Shown here: one piece after another, positions 9,538 through 18,234 of the stretch
Position numbering within the stretch: position 1 is the first letter of the stretch
Layout of the letters: each line of letters opens with the position of its first letter
Assembly: GCF_020982545.1 (NCBI RefSeq)
Contig: NZ_JAJKLK010000014.1
Coordinates: 1-64,000 of the forward strand
DNA: 64,000 nucleotides
Reading direction: 5' to 3'
Source of the DNA: Streptomyces sp. MNU76
GTDB taxonomy: Bacteria > Actinomycetota > Actinomycetes > Streptomycetales > Streptomycetaceae
The notes under the pieces: generated by a model
The model's database searches: none
Told to the model about the DNA's origin: nothing
The model's input: the letters and a program-made list of their open reading frames with translations, nothing else
Translations under genes and position numbers: made by a program

Positions 9538-10863
9538 TCACGACCGGCCGGCGCGGGCGGGGGTGGTGCCCGCGACGGCCCCGGTGAGCCCGGGTGGCGG
9601 CTCGGTCCCGGCGATGAGCGCGGCGAGCAGGGCGCCCGCCGCGGGGGCTGTCTGGATCCCGTAGCCGCCGAGTCCGGCGAGCCAGCAGAAGCCGGGCACC
9701 TGCGGATCGGGGCCGATCACGGGGGTGTCGTCGGGCGCCGAGCTGCGCAGTCCGGCCCAGGCGCGGCGGACGTGACGGACCGGCAGGTCCACCACCGCTC
9801 GGAACCGGTCGATCGCCAGCGCCACGTCACGCTCGTCGGGCCGTACGTCACCGGGCGGGACGGGCGTGGCATCGGCGGGCGAGACCAGGAGCCCGCCGGA
9901 CTCGGGGCGGGCGTAGAACGTGTCCGCCACGTCGGCGATCATCGGCCAGCGGGCGATGTCGGCCGCCGCCGTGCCCGCAGGGCCTCCGTTCCTGGGCGCC
10001 CCGTCCGCCGGAACCTGATCCGTCGGGACCCGAACCGCCGGAGCCCGATCCGTCGGGACCCGATCCGTCGGGACCCGATCCGCCCAGACCCGATCTGCTG
10101 AGACCCGATCCGCCAGGCCCCGATCCGCAGGGCCCCGTTTCGCCAGGATCCGATCCGTCGGGAGGGAGACGAGCGCCGCTGTACGGCGGTACGCCACCAG
10201 ACCCTGGGTGGGGACACCGGCCGACTGCGCCACCTGGTCGGCCCAGGCGCCCGCCGCGTCCACCACCACCGGCGCGGAGAACTCCCCGGCCGACGTCGCC
10301 GCGTGCCACCGCCCCCCGCGCCGGGTCAGGACGTGCACCCGCGCGCCGGTCACGACGGTCCCGCCGGTGGCCTTGAGACCCCGCAGAAAGCCCTGGAGGA
10401 CGGCGTCCGTGTCGATGTCGCGGGCACCCGGCTTGTACAGCGCGCGGTCGAAGGCGCTCGGCCGCAGCGCCGGGCACAGGGCGAGCGCCTGCTCGCGGTC
10501 CACCTCGACGACCGGCTGCGGGGCGCCCGCGCCGGAGGCCTTCGCGGCCTCGAACTCCCGGCCGGTGCCCGGGGCCCCGAGGGCCAGGACACCGCGCGGT
10601 CGCAGCAGCTCGGCGACGGGCGAGAAGCCCGCCGGGGGAGTCTCGTAGAAGGCGCGGGAGGCCCGGGTCAACTCCCTTACGACGGCGTTCCCGTAGTACT
10701 CGGAGAAGAGCGCCGCCGACCGGCCGGTGGCATGCGTGCCCGGAGCGTTCTCCGCCTCCAGCAGCGTCACCCGGACGCCGGACCGGCCCAGGAAGTAGCC
10801 GGCCGAGGCACCCGCGACCCCTCCGCCCACGACCAGGACGTCCGGCTCCCGCACGGCGCTCAC
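9538..10863 (-). CDS. FAD-dependent oxidoreductase, amine/amino-acid oxidase type (DAO family)
   Basis: A 441-residue flavoenzyme. GTG start 10863 overlaps the stop of the MFS exporter (GTGA). The FAD Rossmann motif is VLVVGGGVAGASAGYFLGRS (9-28) followed by the Glu that binds ribose (LLEAE). The C-terminal DAO signature is present: RAWAGLRSSAPDDTPVIGPD and LAGLGGYGIQTAPAAG. The family oxidises amines or amino acids to imines with release of H2O2. Between the substrate and FAD domains sits an in-frame run of about ten degenerate 15-nt units (VPTDR, LADRV, SADRV and similar), which is unusual and is listed separately. A product that makes peroxide beside a shell gene is worth noting, but no link is shown. 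Confidence 0.85.
   Translation of the reverse strand: MSAVREPDVLVVGGGVAGASAGYFLGRSGVRVTLLEAENAPGTHATGRSAALFSEYYGNAVVRELTRASRAFYETPPAGFSPVAELLRPRGVLALGAPGTGREFEAAKASGAGAPQPVVEVDREQALALCPALRPSAFDRALYKPGARDIDTDAVLQGFLRGLKATGGTVVTGARVHVLTRRGGRWHAATSAGEFSAPVVVDAAGAWADQVAQSAGVPTQGLVAYRRTAALVSLPTDRILAKRGPADRGLADRVSADRVWADRVPTDRVPTDRAPAVRVPTDQVPADGAPRNGGPAGTAAADIARWPMIADVADTFYARPESGGLLVSPADATPVPPGDVRPDERDVALAIDRFRAVVDLPVRHVRRAWAGLRSSAPDDTPVIGPDPQVPGFCWLAGLGGYGIQTAPAAGALLAALIAGTEPPPGLTGAVAGTTPARAGRS
10013..10165. repeat. 15-nt minisatellite inside the FAD oxidoreductase gene
   Basis: On the plus strand about ten head-to-tail copies of a 15-nt unit close to CCCGATCCGTCGGGA run from 10013 to 10165, with one to five changes per copy. 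The unit length is a multiple of three, so on the coding (minus) strand it yields a pentapeptide array, consensus D-R-V-P-T with variants DRVSA, DRVWA, DRAPA, DQVPA. Copy number can change without breaking the gene. Confidence 0.85.
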
Positions 10864-12299
10864 CGGCCCTTCCGGGGCAGGGTGAGGGCCGCCACGCACA
10901 GCGCCAACAGGGTGAGGCCACCCGCCACGGCGAACCCCCGGGCGACCCCCGTGGACAGGCCCGCCGCCGTCCCGTCGGACGCGGCGGCACCGGACGACCA
11001 TGCCACCGCGCCCAGCACGGCGAGACCGGTCGCACCGCCGATCTGGCGGGCCATGTTGACCAGTCCGGACGCCGCGCCCGAGTCCTCGTCGGCGACCTTC
11101 GCGAGCGCGGTCAGGGTCAGCGGCACCCCGGTCACGCCCAGCCCCGCGTAGGTCAGCACGGTCGGCACGAGCATTCCGGTGGTGTAGCCGCCGGAGTCGC
11201 CGATCCTCGCCAGCCACAAAATCCCCGCGGTGGCCACCAGCAGACCGCCGCAGACCACCGCACGGGTGCCGAAGAGCGCCAGGAGCGGGGAACCGGCCTT
11301 GGCCCCCAGGATCAACAGACAGGTCAGCGGGAGGTAGACCAGCGCGGTGCGCAGCGGGCTGTAGTCCCAGACCTGTTGGAGGAAGAGGGTCAGGAAGAAG
11401 AAGATGCCGAACACGGCTGTGCTGATGAGCGCCGTCACGGCGTAGCTGCCCAGCCGGGTGCGGTCGGCGAACAGCCGCAGCGGGACGAGGGGTTGGGCGC
11501 TGCGCCGCTCGACGAGAACGAACACGGGCAGCAGGACGGCCGCCGCGCCGAGCGCCGCCAGCACCGCCGGCGAGGACCAGTTGCCGCCGCCGGAGGCGCC
11601 GTCGATCAGTCCGAAGCACAGCAGCAGCGCGGCCAGGGTGCCGGTGACCGCCCCGAGGACGTCGAAGGCGCCGCGGGTGCGCGGGGTTTCGCGCAGCACC
11701 CCGGCGCCGACGGCGAGGATCGCCACGCCGAGCGGGACGTTCACGAACATCACCCAGCGCCAGGACAGGTGGACGGTGATGAGCCCGCCCGCCAGCAGTC
11801 CCACACCGCCGCCCGCCGTGGCCACCGCCGTGTACCAGCCGACGGCCCGGTTGCGCCCCGGGCCCTCGGGAAAGGTCACCGCGATCAGCGACAGGGCGGC
11901 GGGCGAGGCCGCGGCGGCGCCCACCCCCTGCGCGGTGCGGCAGACGGTCAGCAGCCATGCCTCGGTGGCGAATCCGCCGAGCAGCGAGGCGACGGTGAAG
12001 ACCGCCACGCCGGTCATGAACACGCGCCGCCTGCCGAGGATGTCCCCCGCCCGGCCGCCCAGCATCAGCAGGCCGCCGAAGGCGATCGAGTACGAGGCCA
12101 CGACCCACTCCAGGTCCGAGCCCTCCAGCCGCAACGACCTCTGGATGTCGGGCAGCGCCACGTTGACGATGGTCGCGTCCAGCAGGAACATCAGCTGCGC
12201 CGAGGAGATCACCGCGAGCGCGACCGACCGCCGCCTGCCGACGTGGCCCTCCGCGGGGAACTTCGAGGCGTCGGCGGCGGTCCGCGCGGACGCCGTCAT
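10860..12299 (-). CDS. MFS drug/metabolite exporter, DHA2 (14-TM) family
   Basis: A 479-residue proton-driven export permease. ATG 12299 overlaps the stop of the AMP ligase (ATGA). The first helices contain the family pattern FLLDATIVNVALPDIQ and the loop GRAGDILGRRRVF between helices 2 and 3; motif C-like sequence GVGAAAASPAALSLI and GGVGLLAGGLI follow. Hydrophobic segments along the whole length suit 14 helices. The usual job is export of the cluster product or self-resistance. It is embedded between biosynthetic genes with overlapping stops and starts, so co-expression is likely. Confidence 0.9.
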   Translation of the reverse strand: MTASARTAADASKFPAEGHVGRRRSVALAVISSAQLMFLLDATIVNVALPDIQRSLRLEGSDLEWVVASYSIAFGGLLMLGGRAGDILGRRRVFMTGVAVFTVASLLGGFATEAWLLTVCRTAQGVGAAAASPAALSLIAVTFPEGPGRNRAVGWYTAVATAGGGVGLLAGGLITVHLSWRWVMFVNVPLGVAILAVGAGVLRETPRTRGAFDVLGAVTGTLAALLLCFGLIDGASGGGNWSSPAVLAALGAAAVLLPVFVLVERRSAQPLVPLRLFADRTRLGSYAVTALISTAVFGIFFFLTLFLQQVWDYSPLRTALVYLPLTCLLILGAKAGSPLLALFGTRAVVCGGLLVATAGILWLARIGDSGGYTTGMLVPTVLTYAGLGVTGVPLTLTALAKVADEDSGAASGLVNMARQIGGATGLAVLGAVAWSSGAAASDGTAAGLSTGVARGFAVAGGLTLLALCVAALTLPRKGR

Positions 12300-13948
12300 C
12301 GGCGGGCGGCGTATTCGATCTCGAGACGTTCGCGCAGCGGGTGCCGCAGCACCTTGCCCAGTGAGTTCTTGGGCAGTTCCCAGACGAACTGCACCCGGTC
12401 GGGCCAGAGCACCTGCGCCATCCGCTCCTGCGCGAGATGGCCGTGCAGGGTCGCCAGGGTGGGCGGTTCGCCCTCCGGCACGACGACGGCGCAGACCAAC
12501 TCGCCGCCGGGGATCCGCGGATCGGGACAGCCGACGAGCGCGACCTCCTTGACGGCCGGGTGCCGGGTCAGCACGGCCTCGACCTCCAGGGTGGAGACCT
12601 TCTGGCCACTGCCCCGGGTGATCTGGTCGACGCTGCGGCCGACGATACGGATGCCGCCGCGGCCGTCGTCACGGGCCAGGTCGCTGGTGTCGAACCAGCC
12701 GTCCTCGTCGAGGCACGCCTCGTAGACCTCGCGCCGGCCCAGGTAGCCGAGGCACTGGGAGGCCCCGCGCACCAGGAGTCGGCCGGAGTCGCCGCCGTCC
12801 TGGACGGCGATCCGCAGTTCCATCCACGGCTCGGCGCGGCCGTCGCTGTGGCCCGCCCAGCCCTCCGGGTCGTCGTCCCGGGTCACGGTGACGGCCCCGT
12901 TCTCGGTCATGCCCCACAGGGCGCGCACCGGGATGTCGAAGACCTCGCGGACCTGGGCGATCAACCCCGGGTCGATGGGGGCGGAGCCGGACACGATCTG
13001 TACGACGCTGGAGGTGTCGCGGGGCTCCTTGCGCTGGGCCTCCAACAGGTCCACGAGGTACGCCGGGGAGGCGTAGGCCCAGGTGACACGGTGGGCGGCG
13101 ACGATGTCGAGCAGCAGTTCCATGTCCCGGTTGGCCTCCTGCATCACACAGGTGCCGTGCAGGAGCAGCGGCATGTAGCAGGCGTAGGTCAGCCCGGCCA
13201 TGTGTGTGGCGAAGTTGGGGATGGAGATGACGTCGTCCCGGGTGAGCCGGTGCGGCTCGGACACCGCGAGCACCGCCGCGTGCAGGGTGTTCTGGCTGTG
13301 CACGACACCCTTCATGCGGCCGGTGGTGCCGGAGGTGTAGAGCAGCAGAGCCGGATCGTCGGGGCCAGAACTGCGCGTCGTGTCGACGTGGTGCCGTTCC
13401 TCCCAGGGTGTGCGGACGAAGAACTCGTCGAAGTCGACCGCGCCGGTGGCGGCGGCGTCGCCCACCACGACCCGGTGGGCGACGGTCGGGGGAGCGGCCT
13501 CGGCGAGCCGGGCGCCGTAGTCGATGTCGTTGAAGCGGTCGACGGTGACACAGATCCGTGCGGCACTCTCCTGGAGCACCTGGGCCAGTTCCCGCACGTC
13601 CAGCGCGGGGATCACCGGGCAGGCGACGGCCCCCACCCGGTGGCAGGCCAGGTACAGGGGGGTGAGGACCCAGCGGTTCGGGAGGTAGAGCGCGACCACG
13701 TCGCCCGTGCCGACGCCGAGTTCGGTGAGCGCGGCGGCGAACCGCTCCACCAGCTCGGCCAGTTCGGCGTAGCTCACCTCCCGGGTGAGGTACCGGCCCT
13801 CGTAGGCGATGACGGCGGGATGCTCCGGTCTGGTACGAACAGCTTCGGCCAAGTCGGCCAGAAACGTTTCCTCTCGCCACCAGCCGGCCGCCCGATATTT
13901 CGCGGCCGTCTCCGGTCCGGGAATTACCAGCGTGTCCCATTTTCCCAC
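12296..13948 (-). CDS. AMP-forming acyl/aryl-CoA ligase
   Basis: A 550-residue stand-alone ANL ligase that activates a carboxylic acid as adenylate and usually transfers it to CoA or a carrier protein. Motifs: LLYTSGTTGRMKGVVHS (A3), LWGMTENGAVTV (A5), WFDTSDLARDD (A7), IVGRSVDQITRGSGQKVS (A8) and the A10 Lys in LPKNSLGKVLRH. The N-terminal AAGWWREETF reminds me of cyclohexanecarboxylate-CoA ligase-like proteins. The start is GTG 13948 with a weak GGGGGCG upstream. As first gene of the minus-strand operon running to the encapsulin, it probably supplies the acyl starter for the NRPS/PKS line. Confidence 0.85.
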   Translation of the reverse strand: MGKWDTLVIPGPETAAKYRAAGWWREETFLADLAEAVRTRPEHPAVIAYEGRYLTREVSYAELAELVERFAAALTELGVGTGDVVALYLPNRWVLTPLYLACHRVGAVACPVIPALDVRELAQVLQESAARICVTVDRFNDIDYGARLAEAAPPTVAHRVVVGDAAATGAVDFDEFFVRTPWEERHHVDTTRSSGPDDPALLLYTSGTTGRMKGVVHSQNTLHAAVLAVSEPHRLTRDDVISIPNFATHMAGLTYACYMPLLLHGTCVMQEANRDMELLLDIVAAHRVTWAYASPAYLVDLLEAQRKEPRDTSSVVQIVSGSAPIDPGLIAQVREVFDIPVRALWGMTENGAVTVTRDDDPEGWAGHSDGRAEPWMELRIAVQDGGDSGRLLVRGASQCLGYLGRREVYEACLDEDGWFDTSDLARDDGRGGIRIVGRSVDQITRGSGQKVSTLEVEAVLTRHPAVKEVALVGCPDPRIPGGELVCAVVVPEGEPPTLATLHGHLAQERMAQVLWPDRVQFVWELPKNSLGKVLRHPLRERLEIEYAARR

Positions 13949-14239
13949 TGAAGCGCCCCCGCTCTTCGTACTTCGAGATTGATACCTGCAGCACGAATCC
14001 GATGGCAGAGCCTAGAGGATGAGGGAAGGCTGCGGTAGGCGGAACGGGGAAATCCGATTCTGTTTATCAAACACACGGCGTCATCACCGTTCGCGCAAAA
14101 GCGCGCAGTGTCCAGGATTGCGGCGATCCGTGTTCAACGCGGCCCGGAGATAAAGCACTTGACAGACGGCGGCGGCGAGGGTGAGGCTGCGACGGCGTCC
14201 GCTCTGTCCACGGCAATGCGCGAGAGCACTGGAGGCACG
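13949..14239. promoter_or_regulatory. Divergent intergenic region of the cluster
   Basis: 291 nt separate the two divergent starts at 13948 (minus) and 14240 (plus). A TTGACA hexamer at 14159-14164 suggests a -35 element for the plus operon, but no good -10 follows at 17-18 nt (best is GAGGCT). A/T-rich patches near 14060-14080 and the palindromic run GCGCGC near 14101 could be regulatory. No coding signal was seen. Confidence 0.35.
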
Positions 14240-15127
14240 GTGAAGATAGGCCTGCTCGGCTGGGACTATTCGGGAATCGATCCCGATGGCATAAGCCTGG
14301 TGGAGTACGGTCGGGAGCGCGGGCATGAAATGTCGTTCTTCACGCTCGAGGAGCTCGCCTATCGCCCCGGCCCGTCCGGCGTGACGCTCACCCTGGGAGG
14401 AGAGCCCGCGGAGGCCTTCGACGCCGTCATCAACCGCTCCAAGCTGTACGGGGACGACTGGCAGGACCGTGTCGAGCGGCTGACCATGCTCAGCAACGTC
14501 CCCGGGCTGCGGCTTTTCGACCCGGCGGACGTGTGGGTGACGGGATACAGCAAGTTCCTGATGGCCCAACGGCTGGCCGCGGCCGGCCTGCCCGTACCGC
14601 CCACCCGCTCGGCGACCTCCCTCGCGGACGTCGAGGCGGCCTGTGAGGAGTGGGGCGCGGTCATCCTCAAGCCCTCCTTCGGCTACCGCGGCACCGACGT
14701 GGAGCGCGTCGCCGACTTCGCGGCCGACAAGGCCGTCGCCGAGGAACTGCTCTCCCGCTACCCGACCCTGGTCTGCCAGCGCTTCTACCCGACGTCCGGC
14801 GGCGAGTACCGGATCACGGTCGCGGGGGAGGCCACCCCGATCAACATGCTCAAGCTGCCGGCACCGGGCTCCTGGCGCTGCAAGACCATGGAAGGCGCCT
14901 CCTTCGAGCGGTTCGAGGCCCCCGACGACCTCGTCGACCTGTCGCTGCGCGCCACCCGGGCCATGGGCATCACCCTTGCCGGCCTGGACATCCTGCCCGC
15001 CCCGGACGGCTATGTCGTCCTGGAGGTCAATCCGGTCCCGGGCTACCTCTCCATGCTGGGCAGGGAACAGCACCGCCAGGTGCTCGGCGGTGTCTTCGAC
15101 TGGGTCGAGACGAAGACCTCCACCTGA
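14240..15127 (+). CDS. RimK-like ATP-grasp ligase
   Basis: A 295-residue ATP-dependent carboxylate-amine ligase of the ATP-grasp fold, a class that forms amide bonds through an acyl phosphate. I start at GTG 14240 because GGAGG sits four bases upstream and the product begins MKIGLLGWDY, the usual first strand. Other signs are the ATP-binding strand AVILKPSFGYRGTDV, QRFYPTSGGEYRITV, and the Mg2+-binding VVLEVNPVPGY with Glu and Asn. Length matches RimK/LysX/MvdD-type enzymes. No amino-group carrier protein gene was found nearby, so the acceptor is unknown; it may join an amino acid to a cluster intermediate. It is followed at 89 nt by an aldo/keto reductase on the same strand. Confidence 0.8.
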   Translation: MKIGLLGWDYSGIDPDGISLVEYGRERGHEMSFFTLEELAYRPGPSGVTLTLGGEPAEAFDAVINRSKLYGDDWQDRVERLTMLSNVPGLRLFDPADVWVTGYSKFLMAQRLAAAGLPVPPTRSATSLADVEAACEEWGAVILKPSFGYRGTDVERVADFAADKAVAEELLSRYPTLVCQRFYPTSGGEYRITVAGEATPINMLKLPAPGSWRCKTMEGASFERFEAPDDLVDLSLRATRAMGITLAGLDILPAPDGYVVLEVNPVPGYLSMLGREQHRQVLGGVFDWVETKTST

Positions 15128-15216
15128 ATCCGGGCCCGCACCGCTCCCAAGGCCGCCCCTTCCGCCCCGCCACCTGCCGCCCGTCGGCTCCGTACCCGCC
15201 AGCACTCAGGAGAGCC

Positions 15217-16314
15217 ATGCGCTACACCACCTTCGGCCGCAACACCGGGCTGCGCGTGTCGGAGTTCGCCCTCGGCACGGCCAACTTCGGTACGGGCGTC
15301 GGCGCGCACCCCGAGGCCGCCGGGCTGATGTGGGCCCGTCGGGGCGACGGCGCCGGACGGGAGGACGCGCGCAAGATCTTCGACCGGTTCGCCGAGGCCG
15401 GCGGCACCCTCATCGACACCGCCGACTGCTACCAGTTCGGTGAGTCGGAGAAGCTGCTGGGCGAGTTCCTCGCCGCCGACCGCGACCACTTCGTCCTGTC
15501 GTCGAAGTACACCAACAGCGACTCCGTCCGGCCGGGCGTCTCCGACACCGGCAACAGCCGCAAGAACATGATCCGTTCGGTCGAGTCCAGCCTGCGGCGC
15601 CTGCGGACCGACCACATCGACCTGTACTGGGCCCACTTCCCCGACACGCTCACACCGACCGAGGAGATTCTCACCGCCGTCGACCAGCTGGTGCGCAGCG
15701 GCAAGATCCTTTACGCCGGTCTCTCCAACTTCCCCGCCTGGCGCGTCTCCCGCGCCGTGACGATCGCGGAACTGCGCGGCTGGGCCCCCGTCATCGGCAT
15801 CCAGACCGAGTACAACCTGGTCAACCGCACCGGCGAGCGTGAACTGCTGCCCATGGCCGAGGCGCTCGGTCTGGGCGCGGCCCTGTGGTCACCCCTGGGC
15901 GGTGGCCTCCTCACCGGCAAGTACCGGCGTACGGCGGCCGGCTGGGTGAGCGACCAGAACCGCCGTCACCCGCGCAACGACACCGACCCGATCGAGGCGG
16001 TCGTGAACACCGTCCTCGCCGTGGCGGAGGAGACGGGACTCTCCGCGTCGCAGGTGGCGCTGGCCTGGCTGCGCGACCGTGCGGCACGGTCGACCACCGC
16101 GTTCGTGCCGGTGATCGGCCCGCGAGACGTGAATCAGCTGGAGGAGTACCTCAGGTCGCTCGACGTCACCCTCACGGACGAGCACCTGGACCGGCTGGAC
16201 ACGGTCAGCGCCGTGGAGCTGGGCAGCCCGCACGAGATCGGCCGTCTCGTGCGGGACTCCCTGATCGGCGGGGACCCCGACCGGATGAGCACACCGGTCG
16301 TGCCCGTGGCTTGA
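15217..16314 (+). CDS. Aldo/keto reductase, second copy
   Basis: A 365-residue reductase not closely similar to the one at 5393-6376. ATG 15217 follows CAGGAGAG. The tetrad is Asp67 and Tyr72 (LIDTADCYQFG), Lys97 (LSSKYTN) and His140 (LYWAHFPD). The cofactor end is FVPVIGPRDVNQLEEYL. The insert WARRGDGAGREDA in loop A places it with the longer AKR11/12-like proteins. It forms a two-gene plus-strand unit with the ATP-grasp ligase and ends in a strong bidirectional hairpin. Confidence 0.85.
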   Translation: MRYTTFGRNTGLRVSEFALGTANFGTGVGAHPEAAGLMWARRGDGAGREDARKIFDRFAEAGGTLIDTADCYQFGESEKLLGEFLAADRDHFVLSSKYTNSDSVRPGVSDTGNSRKNMIRSVESSLRRLRTDHIDLYWAHFPDTLTPTEEILTAVDQLVRSGKILYAGLSNFPAWRVSRAVTIAELRGWAPVIGIQTEYNLVNRTGERELLPMAEALGLGAALWSPLGGGLLTGKYRRTAAGWVSDQNRRHPRNDTDPIEAVVNTVLAVAEETGLSASQVALAWLRDRAARSTTAFVPVIGPRDVNQLEEYLRSLDVTLTDEHLDRLDTVSAVELGSPHEIGRLVRDSLIGGDPDRMSTPVVPVA

Positions 16315-16362
16315 ACTCCGGTAGCCCCCGCCGGGCTCGGGCCACGGGGGCGACCGGAGTTC
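16313..16362. terminator. Bidirectional hairpin between convergent genes
   Basis: Arms 16313-16330 and 16345-16362 are complementary over 18 bp with one mismatch, around a 15-nt loop. The arms begin inside the stop codons of the convergent genes at 15217-16314 and 16361-17287. There is no U-tract, as is common in Streptomyces terminators. Confidence 0.8.
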
Positions 16363-17287
16363 AGTCCGGCCACGCCGGCCGGTGGTGGACGGTTCCCGGT
16401 TCCAGGAACGGCGCCGTGTAGAGCTCGGCCTCTGCCGGTTCCATCGGCTTCTCGCTGATCAGGTGTGCCGCGAGGCGCCGCCCGGCGTACCCGAGGACGA
16501 GCGTCGGATCGCTGAGTGCCGTCAGCCGCAGGACGAGATCGGCCTCGTCGGAGGCCTGGGGGTCGGCGCACTCGTGCGAGGGGACCGCGCGGAATCCCAG
16601 AGCGGTCTTGAAACGGAGCAGCCCCGGCTGCGTCAGATGCCCCATGAGATTCGGCTCGTTGCCCAGCGTCGCCCGCCCGTAGCCCCTGGCGCGCGCCGCC
16701 CGCAGCACGGAGAAGTAGAGGACGCGGGGCAGGCTGGAGCGCCGGTACGCCGCGCTCACCGCGGAGAACCGGAGCACCAGCGTGTCCACCGCCGGGCATT
16801 CGAGGGCCAGACAGCCGCCGACCAGCTCCTCCCCGTCGTACGCGAAGACCCCGAAGAACTTCCGTGGCCCGTGCAGGACGGCGTCCCGGTGGTCGAGCGC
16901 GAACGGGACGCCGAACCGCATGTCGGCCACCCGCTCCCGGTAGAGCGCGAGGAACCGGTCGAGGGTGGCCGGTGTCACCGGGTCCTCGACCGTCTCGCGC
17001 ACACCGGCCGCGACCGCCTGGCGCTGGGCGCGCCGGACGGTCTGGCGTGACGAGCGGTCGAGACGCGCGAGGAAGGCGTCCTCGTCCGCGCCCAGCTCGG
17101 CCACCCAGGTGAGCAGGGACGGTTTGCGGATGAACCCCCGGCGCGTGAGGTCGTCCCAGGCCTCGGCCGGGGGGTTGGGCAGCCGGACGACGTCGATGGG
17201 CTGATCCGTCCTGGTCCAGGGTTCCTCGGCCAGTTCCGAGGGTTCGATCAGGGCGAGCGCCAGGCCGTAGCGGTCCACGATCTCCAT
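16361..17287 (-). CDS. GNAT/FemAB-like acyltransferase
   Basis: A 308-residue protein. ATG 17287. The first half has FLARLDRSSRQTVRRAQRQA and a long helix region; the second half has the GNAT core, FFGVFAYDGEELVGGCLALE followed by VLYFSVLRAARARGYGRATL and a C-terminal FKTALGFRAV. This is the layout of BioF2-like/FemAB-type acetyltransferases, which transfer acyl or aminoacyl groups to amines. It is the last gene of a minus-strand operon, 12 nt after the HxxxExxH protein. The donor and acceptor cannot be told from sequence. Confidence 0.7.
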   Translation of the reverse strand: MEIVDRYGLALALIEPSELAEEPWTRTDQPIDVVRLPNPPAEAWDDLTRRGFIRKPSLLTWVAELGADEDAFLARLDRSSRQTVRRAQRQAVAAGVRETVEDPVTPATLDRFLALYRERVADMRFGVPFALDHRDAVLHGPRKFFGVFAYDGEELVGGCLALECPAVDTLVLRFSAVSAAYRRSSLPRVLYFSVLRAARARGYGRATLGNEPNLMGHLTQPGLLRFKTALGFRAVPSHECADPQASDEADLVLRLTALSDPTLVLGYAGRRLAAHLISEKPMEPAEAELYTAPFLEPGTVHHRPAWPD

Positions 17288-17299
17288 GCGCCGGGCGGG

Positions 17300-18172
17300 T
17301 CAGGCACCCGCGGCCACGGAGTCCGTGACCCCGGGGGACCCGGCGGACGCCGACGCGGTGTCGGTCAGACAGTCGGCGAAGCACGCGAGGGCCCGGGACC
17401 AGTTCTCGGAGTACTCCCTGACCAGCGTGAGGAACTCGGCGGCCTGCGCCGTGTCCGTGACCACCCAGGTCATGCCGGTCTCGTCGTCGCTGACCTGTGC
17501 CGCGTGCACCGTCTCCGCCTTGATGTGGGAATCGATCCAGGCGAACTGCTCGGTCTCACCGAAGACCCGCTCCCCGTCCACCCAGACCTTCGCGTACAGC
17601 CGGCGGAAGGCCACGGCGATGTCCAGCGCTATGGTCTCCACCACCCGCAGTTGGATCGCCGCCCCGAGCGGGGAGCGTGCGAGCCGTTCCATGTTGGCCA
17701 GCAACTCACTGATACCGTCCGGTAGTTGGGACGCCGCCCGCAGCTCGTCCGCGCCCAGCCTGGCCGCCAGCGGGGCGACGATGGTGTCGTCCCACCACAC
17801 GTAGTGGATGCCAGCCGGACCCTGCGGGGCCACGGCCCGGAACTCCGGCGCGGCGTTGTCCAGGTCGTCGCCGATCACCCGGTAGACGGTCTGGAAGGCG
17901 CCGAGGATGTCGTGCGTCGGCGCGTCCTGCGCCGAGAAGACCCGGGCCATCTCGCCCATGCCGGCGATGGTGCTGAACATGAAGCTCTTCGTCATCGACC
18001 GCCACCACACGCCCAGGGTGAGCGCGGCGCGCGGGGAGACGGATTCGGCGGCGCGCGCGTTCCCGAAGAACGCGTGGTCCGCCCGTCGCAGTCCCGCCCG
18101 GTCGATTTCCTGGTCCACCCGCTCGTCGAGTTCGGTCCGGTCGGCGAGGGAGAACTCGGTTGCAGCAGTCAC
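17300..18172 (-). CDS. All-helical protein with HxxxExxH motif, possible heme-oxygenase-like diiron protein
   Basis: A 290-residue protein that I do not recognise by name. GTG 18172 is chosen because GGAG lies six bases upstream. The sequence looks entirely alpha-helical and soluble. Residues 216-223 read HIKAETVH, i.e. His216-x3-Glu220-x2-His223, the same spacing as the third metal-binding helix (HxxxDxxH) of heme-oxygenase-like diiron oxidases/oxygenases; Glu74, His87 and Glu179 lie where the other ligands could be. If so it could carry out an O2-dependent oxidation or C-C/N-N chemistry in the pathway. This is inference from one motif. It sits between the HExxH protein and the GNAT gene in the same operon. 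Confidence 0.55.
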   Translation of the reverse strand: MTAATEFSLADRTELDERVDQEIDRAGLRRADHAFFGNARAAESVSPRAALTLGVWWRSMTKSFMFSTIAGMGEMARVFSAQDAPTHDILGAFQTVYRVIGDDLDNAAPEFRAVAPQGPAGIHYVWWDDTIVAPLAARLGADELRAASQLPDGISELLANMERLARSPLGAAIQLRVVETIALDIAVAFRRLYAKVWVDGERVFGETEQFAWIDSHIKAETVHAAQVSDDETGMTWVVTDTAQAAEFLTLVREYSENWSRALACFADCLTDTASASAGSPGVTDSVAAGA

Positions 18173-18234
18173 GATCGCTCCAGAGAAGTATGAGGACGAC
18201 GAGGTTCGCTGAACAGGCCGATGTGCGGCCGAGG

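Noticed and set aside
10013..10165. CRISPR-like array
   Set aside because: Units are 15 nt, head to tail, without unique spacers and inside a coding frame; no cas genes.
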